64,000 nucleotides of DNA, taken from NCBI RefSeq assembly GCF_001424225.1, contig NZ_LMOR01000001.1:5427-69426 (forward strand), written 5' to 3'. Under the pieces are notes generated by a model. That model worked only from the letters and a program-made list of their open reading frames with translations. It had not been told where the DNA came from and ran no database searches. This document shows, piece after piece, positions 52,255 through 59,438 of this stretch. Origin of the DNA: Microbacterium sp. Leaf151. Its GTDB lineage: Bacteria > Actinomycetota > Actinomycetes > Actinomycetales > Microbacteriaceae. The position numbers were made by a program, and so were the translations under genes. The number at the start of each line of letters is the position of its first letter. Position 1 is the stretch's first letter.

Positions 52255-53439
52255 CTACAGCCTGTGGTCCGTCGCGACGACACCAACCACGCGTTGCGGC
52301 GTACCGTTCGTGAAGGTGACGTGATGATGGATGCGGTGGTGCTTGTAGGCCATGGCGGAGTACGCCGGTTGCGCACGGATGAGGCAGTTCGCCTTGTCGG
52401 CCGTTCCCAGCACCGCATACAGCTCCGACTGTCCCCCGCCACCCTGCGTCGGTTCGGAGTCGTAGCGAACGCCTTGAAACAGAAGATTGACAAGGCCGTT
52501 CTTCGTCAACTCCATGCTCGTCACAACATCATTGTTCTGGCGAGAGTAGTGGGCGATCTGCGTCTCGTTGTTAGTGAGGTAGTAGGAGTACACGCGGGTG
52601 CCGGTACGCCACATGACCGGCACCGTGTACACAGCCCCGAACTTCTCAAGTCCGACGAAACCTGGGTTACGTACCGCTAGCATCACTTCTTCCATGCGCC
52701 GCATGAACCGCTGGTAGTCGAACCCTAAATCAGCGGTCAGCTTCGAGACACGGTGGTATTTGGTGCGGTCGTATGCCTCGTCCTTTTCGAAGGTGCAGTC
52801 GTTGCGCTGGCTCTTCACTGCCAACCCTTTGAAGTCGTCGTCGGCGAACCAGAAGTGGCTCTCCCCCAAGCTTCGCGACAACGCCAACACGAAGTTGCAC
52901 AGGGGAGCATGTCCGGCCATGGTGATGGGAAGCTTCATTGATGAGACCCGGTCCATCATGTCTTCGTCGCGGAACGAGATGTCACGGATGACAAGACGCT
53001 CCACTGGATATACCTTTGAGTAATCTTGGAACTGCGACGGGTCGATGCAGATGTAGTAGTTGCTGACACCGAAGTCCTCTAGCATCTGCATCGTTCCTGC
53101 TGTGCCTGCCCTTTGGTAAGAAGGCACGTAGATGTTGTAGCGCATGCCGTGACGGTCGACGAAACCTTCCGCGGACGAAGGCTCAAACGTCGGGTGCAGC
53201 CAGGCCTGCTTCTCCACTGGCTCGCCGTGGATAGTGGTGGCGAAAAGGGGGTATCGCACGAAGCCCGCAGCTTCAATGTCCGCCATAGCCGCGGCGTTGC
53301 GGTCCCGCTCCTCCTCCGTCTTCATCTCGGCTGCTTCGACACTGAACGGTGCAGCCATCCCGTGGAAGAAATAGCCCGCGTAAGCCTGCCGGAGGTTGTA
53401 ATCGACAGTGCTCGAAGATGTCCCCACGTACTGCCCCAT
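52255..53439 (-). CDS. GT-A glycosyltransferase resembling TET-associated (DNA base) glycosyltransferases
   Basis: 394 residues. From about residue 100: YNIYVPSYQRAGT (nucleotide-sugar strand and the conserved Ser-Tyr-x-Arg), YYICIDPSQFQDY, then HFWFADDDF at about 196-203, the metal-binding acidic triad. The order and spacing resemble the TAGT family (TET/JBP-associated glycosyltransferases, also related to the GREB1 domain), which add sugars to hydroxymethylated DNA bases. No TET/JBP oxygenase or base hydroxymethylase is in view, so the acceptor is open. Residues 1-95 are not recognised. Start set by GAGGAAG. Divergent from the double-ParB gene. Confidence 0.6.
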   Translation of the reverse strand: MGQYVGTSSSTVDYNLRQAYAGYFFHGMAAPFSVEAAEMKTEEERDRNAAAMADIEAAGFVRYPLFATTIHGEPVEKQAWLHPTFEPSSAEGFVDRHGMRYNIYVPSYQRAGTAGTMQMLEDFGVSNYYICIDPSQFQDYSKVYPVERLVIRDISFRDEDMMDRVSSMKLPITMAGHAPLCNFVLALSRSLGESHFWFADDDFKGLAVKSQRNDCTFEKDEAYDRTKYHRVSKLTADLGFDYQRFMRRMEEVMLAVRNPGFVGLEKFGAVYTVPVMWRTGTRVYSYYLTNNETQIAHYSRQNNDVVTSMELTKNGLVNLLFQGVRYDSEPTQGGGGQSELYAVLGTADKANCLIRAQPAYSAMAYKHHRIHHHVTFTNGTPQRVVGVVATDHRL

Positions 53440-53531
53440 TCGCCCGTTCTTCCTCGATTACCCTCGCGCATGACCACGCGCGCCCCACTGTAGGCTAACC
53501 GGAGTCTTCGCAACGCTTGGGGGTAGCGCGA

Positions 53532-54896
53532 ATGAGTGACGAGATTCAGACAATCAGTCTTGGCAATGAACAGCCAGAGTCGCTGAAGATGACGCAGCCT
53601 TTTAAAGTACCGCCGCGACACGAGCAACGCATGGCGCGCGCGGTTCACTCTTCGGGTGTCGTGGCTCCCATCGTGGCAGACCAACACGGCAATGTGATCG
53701 ACGGTCACACGCGCCTGCGTACCGCTCTCAAGGCGGGGTGGGGCACGGTGCCGGTGATGCGGCTGGAAACTACCGAAGCTCAAGCACGTCTGTTGCGCTT
53801 CATCGTCAACAAAAGCGCGGAGTTTCAGCGATGGAACTATGCGGAGGTAGACGCCTTCCTCGCTGTCCCCCACAACAGTTTCACCTACCTCGCGACACTT
53901 GAGCCACTCGGTCTGTTCGGGGAGCACATTATCCCCGAGAGCTTTCTGACGGAGTCGATGCGGAGGTACAAGCTCGATGGCAGCGCTGGTCAAGACAAGT
54001 ACGACCAGAAGGAGGTTTACGAGCGGTGGGCTGTGCGGCGACAGGAGAAGGGCGCGCGACGCGAGCGGGAAAAGGCACTCCAACCGCGTCAAAGGCTCGC
54101 CAGCTACAAGCTGGAACCAGCCGTCCCTCTGCAGGCCATCACCGCACGAGGCGGCTTCAAAATGCGGCAGTGGGAGAAGAAGGCTGCCGCCAAACGAGCA
54201 ATCGGTTTGACGGGGTTCGTCGCCCCGTTGATCCTGGACCAGAATCTGCACACCATCGACGGCACGACACGACTCGAAGTTGTCAACGAGCTACACGCCG
54301 AAGGATGGTGGCCGTCGGGCACCGTTCCCGCGCTCGTAGTCAAGCGGAGCGACCTGCAAGCGGCGTATCTGCGGATGGTGCTCAATCGCACCAGCGAGTT
54401 TCAGGCGTGGGACTGGCACGAGTTGTACGAGTTCGCTGACGCGCACCCGCAGCTTCGTCCGATCTTCGAGCCGTTTGGGCTGTACGGCGCGACTGTCCTG
54501 CCGCCGACAGCGTGGGACAGGACCGCGCTGCACATGGGGCAACGTGCGCCGCTGCCGACGTACACGCCCTCGACCATGACACTGGCCGAGTGGGCGGTGA
54601 TCCAGCAGAAGCGCGTCGCGGCCGACAGAGCCTCTGACGCAGTCTCGCCAATGAAGACCGCGCCCCGCTCCGCCTACGAGAGCGTATTCGATCTGCGTTG
54701 GAGCGAGAGTGATCTACAACCGCTGGTCGACGCCGAAGGCGTCATGCAACGTTTTGTCGATGAGTTGGACGAAGAACTTGGCGACCTGACCATCGCGCAT
54801 GACGATATGCGCGACAGGATGCGCGTAGAGCAAGATGCAGCGAAGGGCATCCTCGATGATCTGCCGCGAGTCAAGACCTTTGATCCCGGCTTCTGA
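53532..54896 (+). CDS. protein with two ParB/Srx-like units
   Basis: 454 residues made of two related halves. Half one: GVVAPIVADQHGNVIDGHTRL (42-62), then RFIVNKSAEFQRWNYAEVDAFL and LEPLGLFGEHIIPESFL. Half two: GFVAPLILDQNLHTIDGTTRL (228-248), then RMVLNRTSEFQAWDWHELYEF and FEPFGLYGATVLPP. Each is a ParB N-terminal-like nucleotide-binding core (G-x-IDGxTR) plus the same helical extension. There is no ordinary ParB centromere-binding HTH and no ParA gene nearby, so a partition role is doubtful. Relatives of this core act as CTP-switches, nucleases or kinases. A glutamate- and arginine-rich stretch (155-190) links the halves. Twelve bases upstream of a PD-(D/E)XK gene. Confidence 0.72.
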   Translation: MSDEIQTISLGNEQPESLKMTQPFKVPPRHEQRMARAVHSSGVVAPIVADQHGNVIDGHTRLRTALKAGWGTVPVMRLETTEAQARLLRFIVNKSAEFQRWNYAEVDAFLAVPHNSFTYLATLEPLGLFGEHIIPESFLTESMRRYKLDGSAGQDKYDQKEVYERWAVRRQEKGARREREKALQPRQRLASYKLEPAVPLQAITARGGFKMRQWEKKAAAKRAIGLTGFVAPLILDQNLHTIDGTTRLEVVNELHAEGWWPSGTVPALVVKRSDLQAAYLRMVLNRTSEFQAWDWHELYEFADAHPQLRPIFEPFGLYGATVLPPTAWDRTALHMGQRAPLPTYTPSTMTLAEWAVIQQKRVAADRASDAVSPMKTAPRSAYESVFDLRWSESDLQPLVDAEGVMQRFVDELDEELGDLTIAHDDMRDRMRVEQDAAKGILDDLPRVKTFDPGF

Positions 54897-54908
54897 GGCG
54901 ACAACACC

Positions 54909-55358
54909 ATGACTACACAGCACATCGGCGCAGCGGGCGAACTGCTCGTGCAGTACCGCCTGCTCAAGATGGGCCTCGACAGCGCGCGCCTCACCACCGA
55001 TTCGGGTGTGGACCTCGTGGTGTACTCCCCCACCACCGCTCAAGCAATCACCGTGCAGGTGAAGACGGTGCGGGAGCCCACGCCCGCGGGTGGTCGAGGC
55101 AAGCTCGCGGTGGGGTGGAACTTCCCCCACGACCTTCGCGCACAGGTGCTCGCCACCGTCGTGCTGTCGGAGGATGAGGTATGGCTGTTCACAATGAACG
55201 AAGCTCAAGGCCTCGCGCAGCAACATAGTGACCGGGGCATGCGCCGCTTGTACTGGTACACCGACCCGTTCTTGGCGTCAGGAGAAGGCTTCCCACTCCG
55301 CCAGGCTGACGTGTACGACAACCTGCTTGCGCGAAGTGCGCCGAAGCTGTTCGCATAG
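54909..55358 (+). CDS. small PD-(D/E)XK nuclease-like protein
   Basis: 149 residues. HIGAAGELLVQYRLLKMG carries a helix with the conserved Glu (E11); D35 in SGVDLVVYSP and Q50-V-K52 in ITVQVKT complete the E...D...QxK pattern of PD-(D/E)XK enzymes, in the style of DUF4365-type proteins. The remainder has aromatic residues (LFTMNEAQ, LYWYTDPF) seen in such folds. Twelve bases after the double-ParB gene and in the same direction, so probably co-expressed. It could cut DNA lacking or bearing a modification. A Glu-to-Gln change at the third motif position is common and compatible with activity. Confidence 0.65.
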   Translation: MTTQHIGAAGELLVQYRLLKMGLDSARLTTDSGVDLVVYSPTTAQAITVQVKTVREPTPAGGRGKLAVGWNFPHDLRAQVLATVVLSEDEVWLFTMNEAQGLAQQHSDRGMRRLYWYTDPFLASGEGFPLRQADVYDNLLARSAPKLFA

Positions 55359-55417
55359 CCCGCCGTGCGCACTGACAGTCTGAGGACGTGCGTGTACGCA
55401 TCGTAGTCGCACCCGCG

Positions 55418-55440
55418 GCGGCAAGCTTCGTCGCTGGTGC
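55418..55440. repeat. dispersed repeat, copy 1
   Basis: 23 identical bases (starting GCGGCAAGCTTCGTCGCTGG) recur at 56567-56589 with weaker similarity around them. Both lie in intergenic DNA downstream of rightward genes. Confidence 0.75.
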
Positions 55441-55455
55441 TGCGGCGGAGACGTG

Positions 55456-55490
55456 CTGACCCCGACCGCTATTGAGTTGGTCGGGGTCAG
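55456..55490. terminator. bidirectional terminator
   Basis: Perfect 12-bp stem CTGACCCCGACC / GGTCGGGGTCAG, loop of 11, between the convergent nuclease-like and small membrane protein genes. Confidence 0.8.
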
Positions 55491-55495
55491 TACAG

Positions 55496-55693
55496 TCAGC
55501 GCGATTCCTGCGAACGTTCGTCAAGCCTGCGTCGACGGCCACGGATGATCATGGACCCGGCACCTACCGCGGCCACCGTCATTCCGCCGATCAGCGGGGG
55601 TATCGGCGAGTTCGCCGGAAGCACGGAAGCAGACACCCACAGCGACGCAAGGAGAGCGACCGTTACGGCCAGGAGAATAAGCCAGCTTTTCAA
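55496..55693 (-). CDS. small two-span membrane protein
   Basis: Not recognised. 65 residues with two hydrophobic segments (WLILLAVTVALLASLWVSA and PPLIGGMTVAAVGAGSMII) and a basic tail (RGRRRRLDER). TTG at 55693 is proposed as the start because GGAGG sits seven bases before it; an upstream in-frame start at 55717 has no such site. Confidence 0.6.
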   Translation of the reverse strand: MKSWLILLAVTVALLASLWVSASVLPANSPIPPLIGGMTVAAVGAGSMIIRGRRRRLDERSQESR

Positions 55694-55833
55694 GGTAGGA
55701 CCTCCATCCGGTTGCACTCGACACTACCTTTCGCCCCTCGCACTGCAACCTGTGGAGATGAGAACCTTCTAACCTGCAACGTCCTGCGTTCGTGACACGG
55801 TTGATGCTCGCCGTTCGAACGAAAGGACTCACT

Positions 55834-56442
55834 TTGAGAAACCTCCGCAAGACCGCAAGCGTCATTCTCGCCGTTGGCGTGGTAGCTGCCGCGAGTTTGA
55901 CAGGAACGCAAGCAGCTTCCGCGCAAAGCACGGAAGTAATCGCAACATCCGCATCTGTGGCCCAGACCGAGACCATCACACCGGAGCAGTTCCAGACTGC
56001 GCTGCAAGGGCTGGAGGCGAGCGACACACCGCGTACTGCCATTCGGGCAGGGGAAGCAACCCTCTACGAGTACCACTTCCCCGAGGGGGACCTGACCTTC
56101 CCCTCGGAGGCAACGTTCCTCGCGTCTGCGGCGACGGGTGAAGCAATCGCTGACCCTGGCGTTGTATCGCCCATGATCGAAGTAGTCACGAAAGGGCAGT
56201 ACATGGCCGTCGGCCTGAACCGCGCCGATCAAGCCTTGCTGGTGGGCGGAGGCGGCGCAGCGCTCGGCCTCGCCCTCTGCGCGATCCCCGGAGTATGCCC
56301 CGTGTCGACCATTCTCATCGCTGGAGCAGTGGCGTACCTGACCGAACGAGGTCTGTGCCCCGAGGGCCAGCAGCTGTGGTGGTACGACGTGAAGGGCGGC
56401 TCGACGTTCGCCTGCCGTAGTTCAGCTCCGGCCCTGCCGTAA
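55834..56442 (+). CDS. secreted protein with hydrophobic C-terminal segment
   Basis: Not recognised. 202 residues: signal peptide (LRKTASVILAVGVVAAASLTGTQAASAQ), an acidic middle part, then a hydrophobic glycine-rich segment with cysteines (LCAIPGVCPVSTILIAGAVAYL and RGLCPEG, later FACR), four Cys in all. The shape recalls a small secreted toxin or bacteriocin-like protein, but nothing specific supports that. TTG at 55834 is chosen because AAAGGA stands six bases before it; a GTG at 55792 lacks one. Confidence 0.6.
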   Translation: MRNLRKTASVILAVGVVAAASLTGTQAASAQSTEVIATSASVAQTETITPEQFQTALQGLEASDTPRTAIRAGEATLYEYHFPEGDLTFPSEATFLASAATGEAIADPGVVSPMIEVVTKGQYMAVGLNRADQALLVGGGGAALGLALCAIPGVCPVSTILIAGAVAYLTERGLCPEGQQLWWYDVKGGSTFACRSSAPALP

Positions 56443-56449
56443 CAGGAAA

Positions 56450-56487
56450 GCTCCGTGCTGCCCCGTAAGACAGGGGCAGCACGGAGC
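56450..56487 (+). terminator. terminator of secreted-protein gene
   Basis: Perfect 15-bp stem GCTCCGTGCTGCCCC with an eight-base loop, eight bases after the stop codon. Confidence 0.85.
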
Positions 56488-56566
56488 CACCATGAGCTAC
56501 TTGCGCGAGTCCGCCCGTGGCTGACAACCTAAGCGTGTGTGCGCTCGAAGCATGTTCGCACCCATT

Positions 56567-56589
56567 GCGGCAAGCTTCGTCGCTGGTGC
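56567..56589. repeat. dispersed repeat, copy 2
   Basis: Second copy of the 23-base element at 55418-55440, 1.15 kb away, between two terminators. Confidence 0.75.
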
Positions 56590-56621
56590 CGCGGCGTAGC
56601 GCCGCCTGCTCCCACAAGAAA

Positions 56622-56647
56622 GGGGCGGTAGCCTCAGCCACCGCCCC
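56622..56647 (-). terminator. terminator of first prepilin gene
   Basis: GGGGCGGT pairs with ACCGCCCC, with a further two pairs after one mismatch. Followed on the minus strand by TTTCTTG, 12 bases after the prepilin stop codon. Confidence 0.75.
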
Positions 56648-56658
56648 TCCCGGGTTCG

Positions 56659-57126
56659 TCAAGTCCAGCCGTTTAGGTCTTTGCGATTTGCACCCGCGCC
56701 CGCCCATTCATCGTGGTCGTTCATCACGTAGATGTAGAGATTCCCGGGTGTCGATTGCTCCCGGCCGCTGTGCCAGAAGTTGTGGATGCCACCCACGGTG
56801 CGGGTGATGCGAATGTTTCCGAAGCCTGCGCCGATGTAGTCGTAGGGTGCGGCGGTGAAGGCGAACTCCCCACGGTGCTGGTCGTTGTAGTACTGCACGA
56901 CGGCGAACGGGTCCGCGCCAGACTCCTCCGCAACACGCACATCAATGGCAACCTGCTCGGCCATCGAGAGCAGTACGTTCTGGCGCGCCTTCTCCTGGAT
57001 TGCACCGAAGATGGGCAAGCCAACCAGGAGCAATATGCCGAGGATGGCCACCGCCACGATGAGTTCCACGAGGCCAAAGCCTCGCTCCCCGCGGGTGCGG
57101 GCTTGTCGAAGTATTGCAAATGTCAT
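56659..57126 (-). CDS. type IV prepilin-like protein 1
   Basis: 155 residues. Leader of 16 residues ending in Gly (RTRGERG), then FGLVELIVAVAILGILLLVGLPIFGAI with the required Glu at +5 of the mature protein (E21): a class III signal cut by a prepilin peptidase. The C-terminal globular part is short, with NFWHSGREQ and LYIYVMNDHDEW. AAGGAGG before the ATG. Shares GAIQE-AR-N and a DEWAGAG/GEWAGAG C-terminal motif with the second prepilin (57777-58229), so the two are paralogues. No pilus ATPase, peptidase or platform gene is in the window. Confidence 0.85.
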   Translation of the reverse strand: MTFAILRQARTRGERGFGLVELIVAVAILGILLLVGLPIFGAIQEKARQNVLLSMAEQVAIDVRVAEESGADPFAVVQYYNDQHRGEFAFTAAPYDYIGAGFGNIRITRTVGGIHNFWHSGREQSTPGNLYIYVMNDHDEWAGAGANRKDLNGWT

Positions 57127-57180
57127 GGGAAGCCTCCTTGTCAGTTCCCTGCACGGCCTGGGCAACGTGCGATGTAGTTA

Positions 57181-57435
57181 TCAGCGGAGCCGGTAGCGGC
57201 GCGGTCGCAGCTTGACCACGGCAGTGACGGCCACCACCGCAGCGACGCCGATGGCCCCCATGAGGCAGAGTTCCCACCACTCACGAGTAGCGGTCCATTC
57301 GACAAACGAACCGACCAGGTCACCCATCTGCTGCACGAAGCTGCGGGCATCCTCTTCCACCTGCGCGTCGCGCTCCCAACGGTCCTCAAACAGGTCGTCG
57401 AGCGACGCAGGTACCGTCGGCTGACGAACGGTCAC
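57181..57435 (-). CDS. small membrane protein
   Basis: Not recognised. 84 residues: acidic N-terminal half (LDDLFEDRWERDAQVEEDARS), a membrane segment (LCLMGAIGVAAVVAVTAVV) and a basic end. GTG overlaps the stop of the HTH gene (GTGA), so the two are coupled. Fifty-four bases upstream of the first prepilin. Confidence 0.65.
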   Translation of the reverse strand: MTVRQPTVPASLDDLFEDRWERDAQVEEDARSFVQQMGDLVGSFVEWTATREWWELCLMGAIGVAAVVAVTAVVKLRPRRYRLR

Positions 57436-57617
57436 CCTCCCGCCTGACCTTTCAGGAACTCCTGCTGAAACCCCATGAAGTCGGACCGGCGCGCGCGGTT
57501 GTGGTTGCCCACGAGGTGGGTGGGGAACGCACCCGCGCGGATGAGCTTGCGGACAGTGGGGCGCGACACTCGAAGTAGTAGCGCCATTTCGGGCACCTTG
57601 ATGAACTCAGCGGTCAT
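57432..57617 (-). CDS. excisionase/AlpA-like helix-turn-helix protein
   Basis: 61 residues: IKVPEMALLLRVSRPTVRKLIRAGAFPTHLVG is a winged helix of the excisionase/MerR-like HTH_17 type, and NHNRARRSDFMGF a following basic segment. Such proteins direct excision or regulate mobile elements. GGAGGC lies before the ATG and a GATATT element about 52 bases upstream. It heads a set with the small membrane protein and prepilin 1. Confidence 0.75.
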   Translation of the reverse strand: MTAEFIKVPEMALLLRVSRPTVRKLIRAGAFPTHLVGNHNRARRSDFMGFQQEFLKGQAGG

Positions 57618-57668
57618 GACGAAAGCCTCCCAGGCGGTAAGGGCGGGGTAGTTCCCAACCTTGTGGCC

Positions 57669-57674
57669 AATATC
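57669..57674 (-). promoter_or_regulatory. GATATT element upstream of HTH gene
   Basis: GATATT (minus strand), extended as GATATTGGCC, the same ten bases as at the recombinase gene. It lies 52 bases before the ATG. A candidate -10; no clear -35. Confidence 0.4.
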
Positions 57675-57719
57675 ATCTTGTTTCCGCTATTGCTCGTAGC
57701 TGTGGGCGGGCGTAAAAAG

Positions 57720-57751
57720 GCCCCCACCGGATCAGCAACTCCGGTGGGGGC
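57720..57751 (-). terminator. terminator of second prepilin gene
   Basis: 11-bp stem GCCCCCACCGG / CCGGTGGGGGC, loop of ten, followed on the minus strand by CTTTTTAC. Confidence 0.9.
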
Positions 57752-57776
57752 TCCTTCGCATTCGAAGGCCAGAAAC

Positions 57777-58229
57777 TTAGCGAGGCCAGGACTGACTTGC
57801 CGCTCCAGCAGAACCGGCTCCTGCCCATTCGCCGCGGTTGTTCACCGCATACACGTAGATGGTGTCAGTAGAGTCCATTGAGGCCTGCACAGCGGGCACG
57901 TTGATTGTCCCGCCAGTGACGGATTCAATTTGCGTACCGCCCCCAGCAGAGTACCGAAGCTCGCTCGGGTTCTGGCTGTTTAGCTTCTCGATAGCGGGCT
58001 GGACAGCGCTCGGGCCACTAGCGGTCACCTGTGCCGCAAGCGATGTCGCAGCGTTGGCGGCCGCAGTCTTGACGGTGTTGTGACGAGCAGTCTCCTGGAT
58101 AGCACCGAATACGGGAATAGCAATCACCACGAGGATGCCGAGGATGGCAACCACGACGATGAGCTCGACGAGGGAGAAGCCCTTCTCGCCGTTGCGGTGC
58201 TTAAGCGCGTTGTTGATGAAAGAAATCAT
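57777..58229 (-). CDS. type IV prepilin-like protein 2
   Basis: 150 residues. Leader of 17 ending in Gly (RNGEKG), then FSLVELIVVVAILGILVVIAIPVFGAIQETARHN with Glu at +5 (E22). The globular part is small, Ser/Ala-rich and ends in IYVYAVNNRGEWAGAGS. AAGGAG before the ATG. It has its own promoter-like GATATT upstream (58290-58295) and a strong terminator, so it is probably made in large amount as the major pilin, with the 56659-57126 protein as a minor one. Confidence 0.87.
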   Translation of the reverse strand: MISFINNALKHRNGEKGFSLVELIVVVAILGILVVIAIPVFGAIQETARHNTVKTAAANAATSLAAQVTASGPSAVQPAIEKLNSQNPSELRYSAGGGTQIESVTGGTINVPAVQASMDSTDTIYVYAVNNRGEWAGAGSAGAASQSWPR

Positions 58230-58289
58230 GGGGTTTTACTCCTTGTTAGCCCTAAGGGGCGATTAATCGAGGCGTTTTGCCTCGGGAGT

Positions 58290-58295
58290 AATATC
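58290..58295 (-). promoter_or_regulatory. GATATT element upstream of prepilin 2
   Basis: TTGATATTAC on the minus strand, about 61 bases before the prepilin ATG. Candidate -10. Confidence 0.4.
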
Positions 58296-58327
58296 AACTT
58301 GGGTTTCCCCTAGTTCCGCGAGTTCCC

Positions 58328-58453
58328 CTAGACCGGCAGAACGGGTGTGGGTTGGGCCCCTGACATGAGCCATAGCAGCACCGCCCAGCAGCCAAGGTGG
58401 ATGGCCGCGGCGGCAAGCGCGAATGCAGTCCCCACCTTTCTGCGGCGGCTCAT
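58328..58453 (-). CDS. 41-residue single-span membrane protein
   Basis: Not recognised. A basic start (MSRRRKVGT), one membrane segment (FALAAAAIHLGCWAVLLWLM) and a short tail. The ATG overlaps the stop of the gene before (ATGA), which supports it being translated. Lies upstream of the prepilin 2 gene. Possibly a helper of pilin export or assembly. Confidence 0.6.
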   Translation of the reverse strand: MSRRRKVGTAFALAAAAIHLGCWAVLLWLMSGAQPTPVLPV

Positions 58454-58980
58454 GCGTTGTCCTTCTTGCGGAGGTTGAAGGCTGTCCACAGCACGATGAA
58501 GACGACGAGGCCAGCGAACAGCGTGGGTGCGATAGCGGCAGGGGCGATGCTCACGGAGGGGGCGGTAGAGCCGGTGGCGGCCGCAGGTGCCATGTCCTGC
58601 ACGTCGATCACGGTCTTGTTCAGCACGGGGTTGGCGGCTTCAACCGCGGCGGTCTTCTCCTTCGCGAAGCGCAGCGTGGGAGCGGCTTCAGCCTCAGCCT
58701 CGGCCACCTTCTCGTCACCGATGGACTTCTTGATGTTCGCGAGGCCGCTTGTGAACTCCTCTTCGAGGTTATCGAGCGCGGAGAGGTCACCGGTTGCGGT
58801 GATGCGCGAAACCTCGTTGCGCATGCTCCCCTGATTCTCGACGACTTCCGCAGTGGTGGCAGCCTTTGCCACAGTCGATTGGACAGACGGGGCGGCGAGC
58901 ACGAACACGAAGCCCATGATGACCATGGTGACCATGAGGTTGACGATGGATGCGTTGCTCTTTGCGGATGACTTGCTCAT
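58450..58980 (-). CDS. membrane protein with two terminal spans
   Basis: Not recognised. 176 residues: N-terminal hydrophobic stretch (IVNLMVTMVIMGFVFVLAA), about 100 charged helical residues rich in Glu and Lys (likely coiled coil at about 45-105), then a C-terminal membrane segment (TLFAGLVVFIVLWTAF) and KKDNA. It lacks the Gly/Glu+5 prepilin signature, although the N-terminal span has a pilin-like position. First gene of the 58-kb set, with AAAGGAG before its ATG, coupled to the 41-residue gene. Confidence 0.65.
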   Translation of the reverse strand: MSKSSAKSNASIVNLMVTMVIMGFVFVLAAPSVQSTVAKAATTAEVVENQGSMRNEVSRITATGDLSALDNLEEEFTSGLANIKKSIGDEKVAEAEAEAAPTLRFAKEKTAAVEAANPVLNKTVIDVQDMAPAAATGSTAPSVSIAPAAIAPTLFAGLVVFIVLWTAFNLRKKDNA

Positions 58981-59031
58981 GTTTCTTGCTCCTTTAGTGG
59001 TGATGTTGGGCGCCTAGGTGGTGGCACAACT

Positions 59032-59037
59032 AATATC
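59032..59037 (-). promoter_or_regulatory. promoter-like GATATT with TTGTTT
   Basis: Minus-strand GATATT preceded, after a 17-base spacer, by TTGTTT (59055-59060). Best promoter of the five GATATT sites; 52 bases before the ATG at 58980. Confidence 0.5.
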
Positions 59038-59120
59038 GCTACGGGAAATACGGGAAACAAAGGAAACCAGCATGCGCGTGAGCCGCGGCACTTCGCTGTC
59101 GCGGGTGTACGATCCGTCTT

Positions 59121-59438
59121 ATGGCTACCCGTACATACACAAGCATTACCGATGACATTGACGGCAGTGAGGACGCCTCCCCCGTCACCTTCGCCTTCGA
59201 TGGCACCAGCTACTCCATCGACCTTTCTGCTCGCAATCGGAAGAAGCTTGAGGATGCGCTGGCTCTTTTCATCGAGCACGGCACACGCGACGGCACGAGC
59301 GGCAAGCGCACACCGAAGGGCTCCCCCACCTGGAACCGCGAGGAGCTGAAAGCATGGGCGAAAGAGAACGGGCACAAGGTCAGTGACCGCGGGCGCGTGC
59401 CGCAGGCCATCGTGGATGCGTATCTGGCGGCGCGCTAA
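59121..59438 (+). CDS. lsr2: Lsr2-family nucleoid-associated protein
   Basis: 105 residues. N-terminal dimerisation domain (TYTSITDDIDGSEDASPVTFAFDG, YSIDLSARNRKKLEDAL) and C-terminal DNA-binding domain (NREELKAWAKENGHKVSDRGRVPQAIVDAY) with the RGR minor-groove hook. Slightly shorter than chromosomal Lsr2, as mobile-element copies often are. Lsr2 silences AT-rich foreign DNA. A TACGAT eight bases before the ATG suggests a short or absent leader. Stop overlaps the next ATG (TAATG). Confidence 0.92.
   Translation: MATRTYTSITDDIDGSEDASPVTFAFDGTSYSIDLSARNRKKLEDALALFIEHGTRDGTSGKRTPKGSPTWNREELKAWAKENGHKVSDRGRVPQAIVDAYLAAR

Noticed and set aside
53532-54896. Chromosome or plasmid partition protein ParB
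   Set aside because: The ParB cores are present, but there is no ParA gene, no parS-like palindrome cluster and no ParB HTH, so a partition role is not supported.
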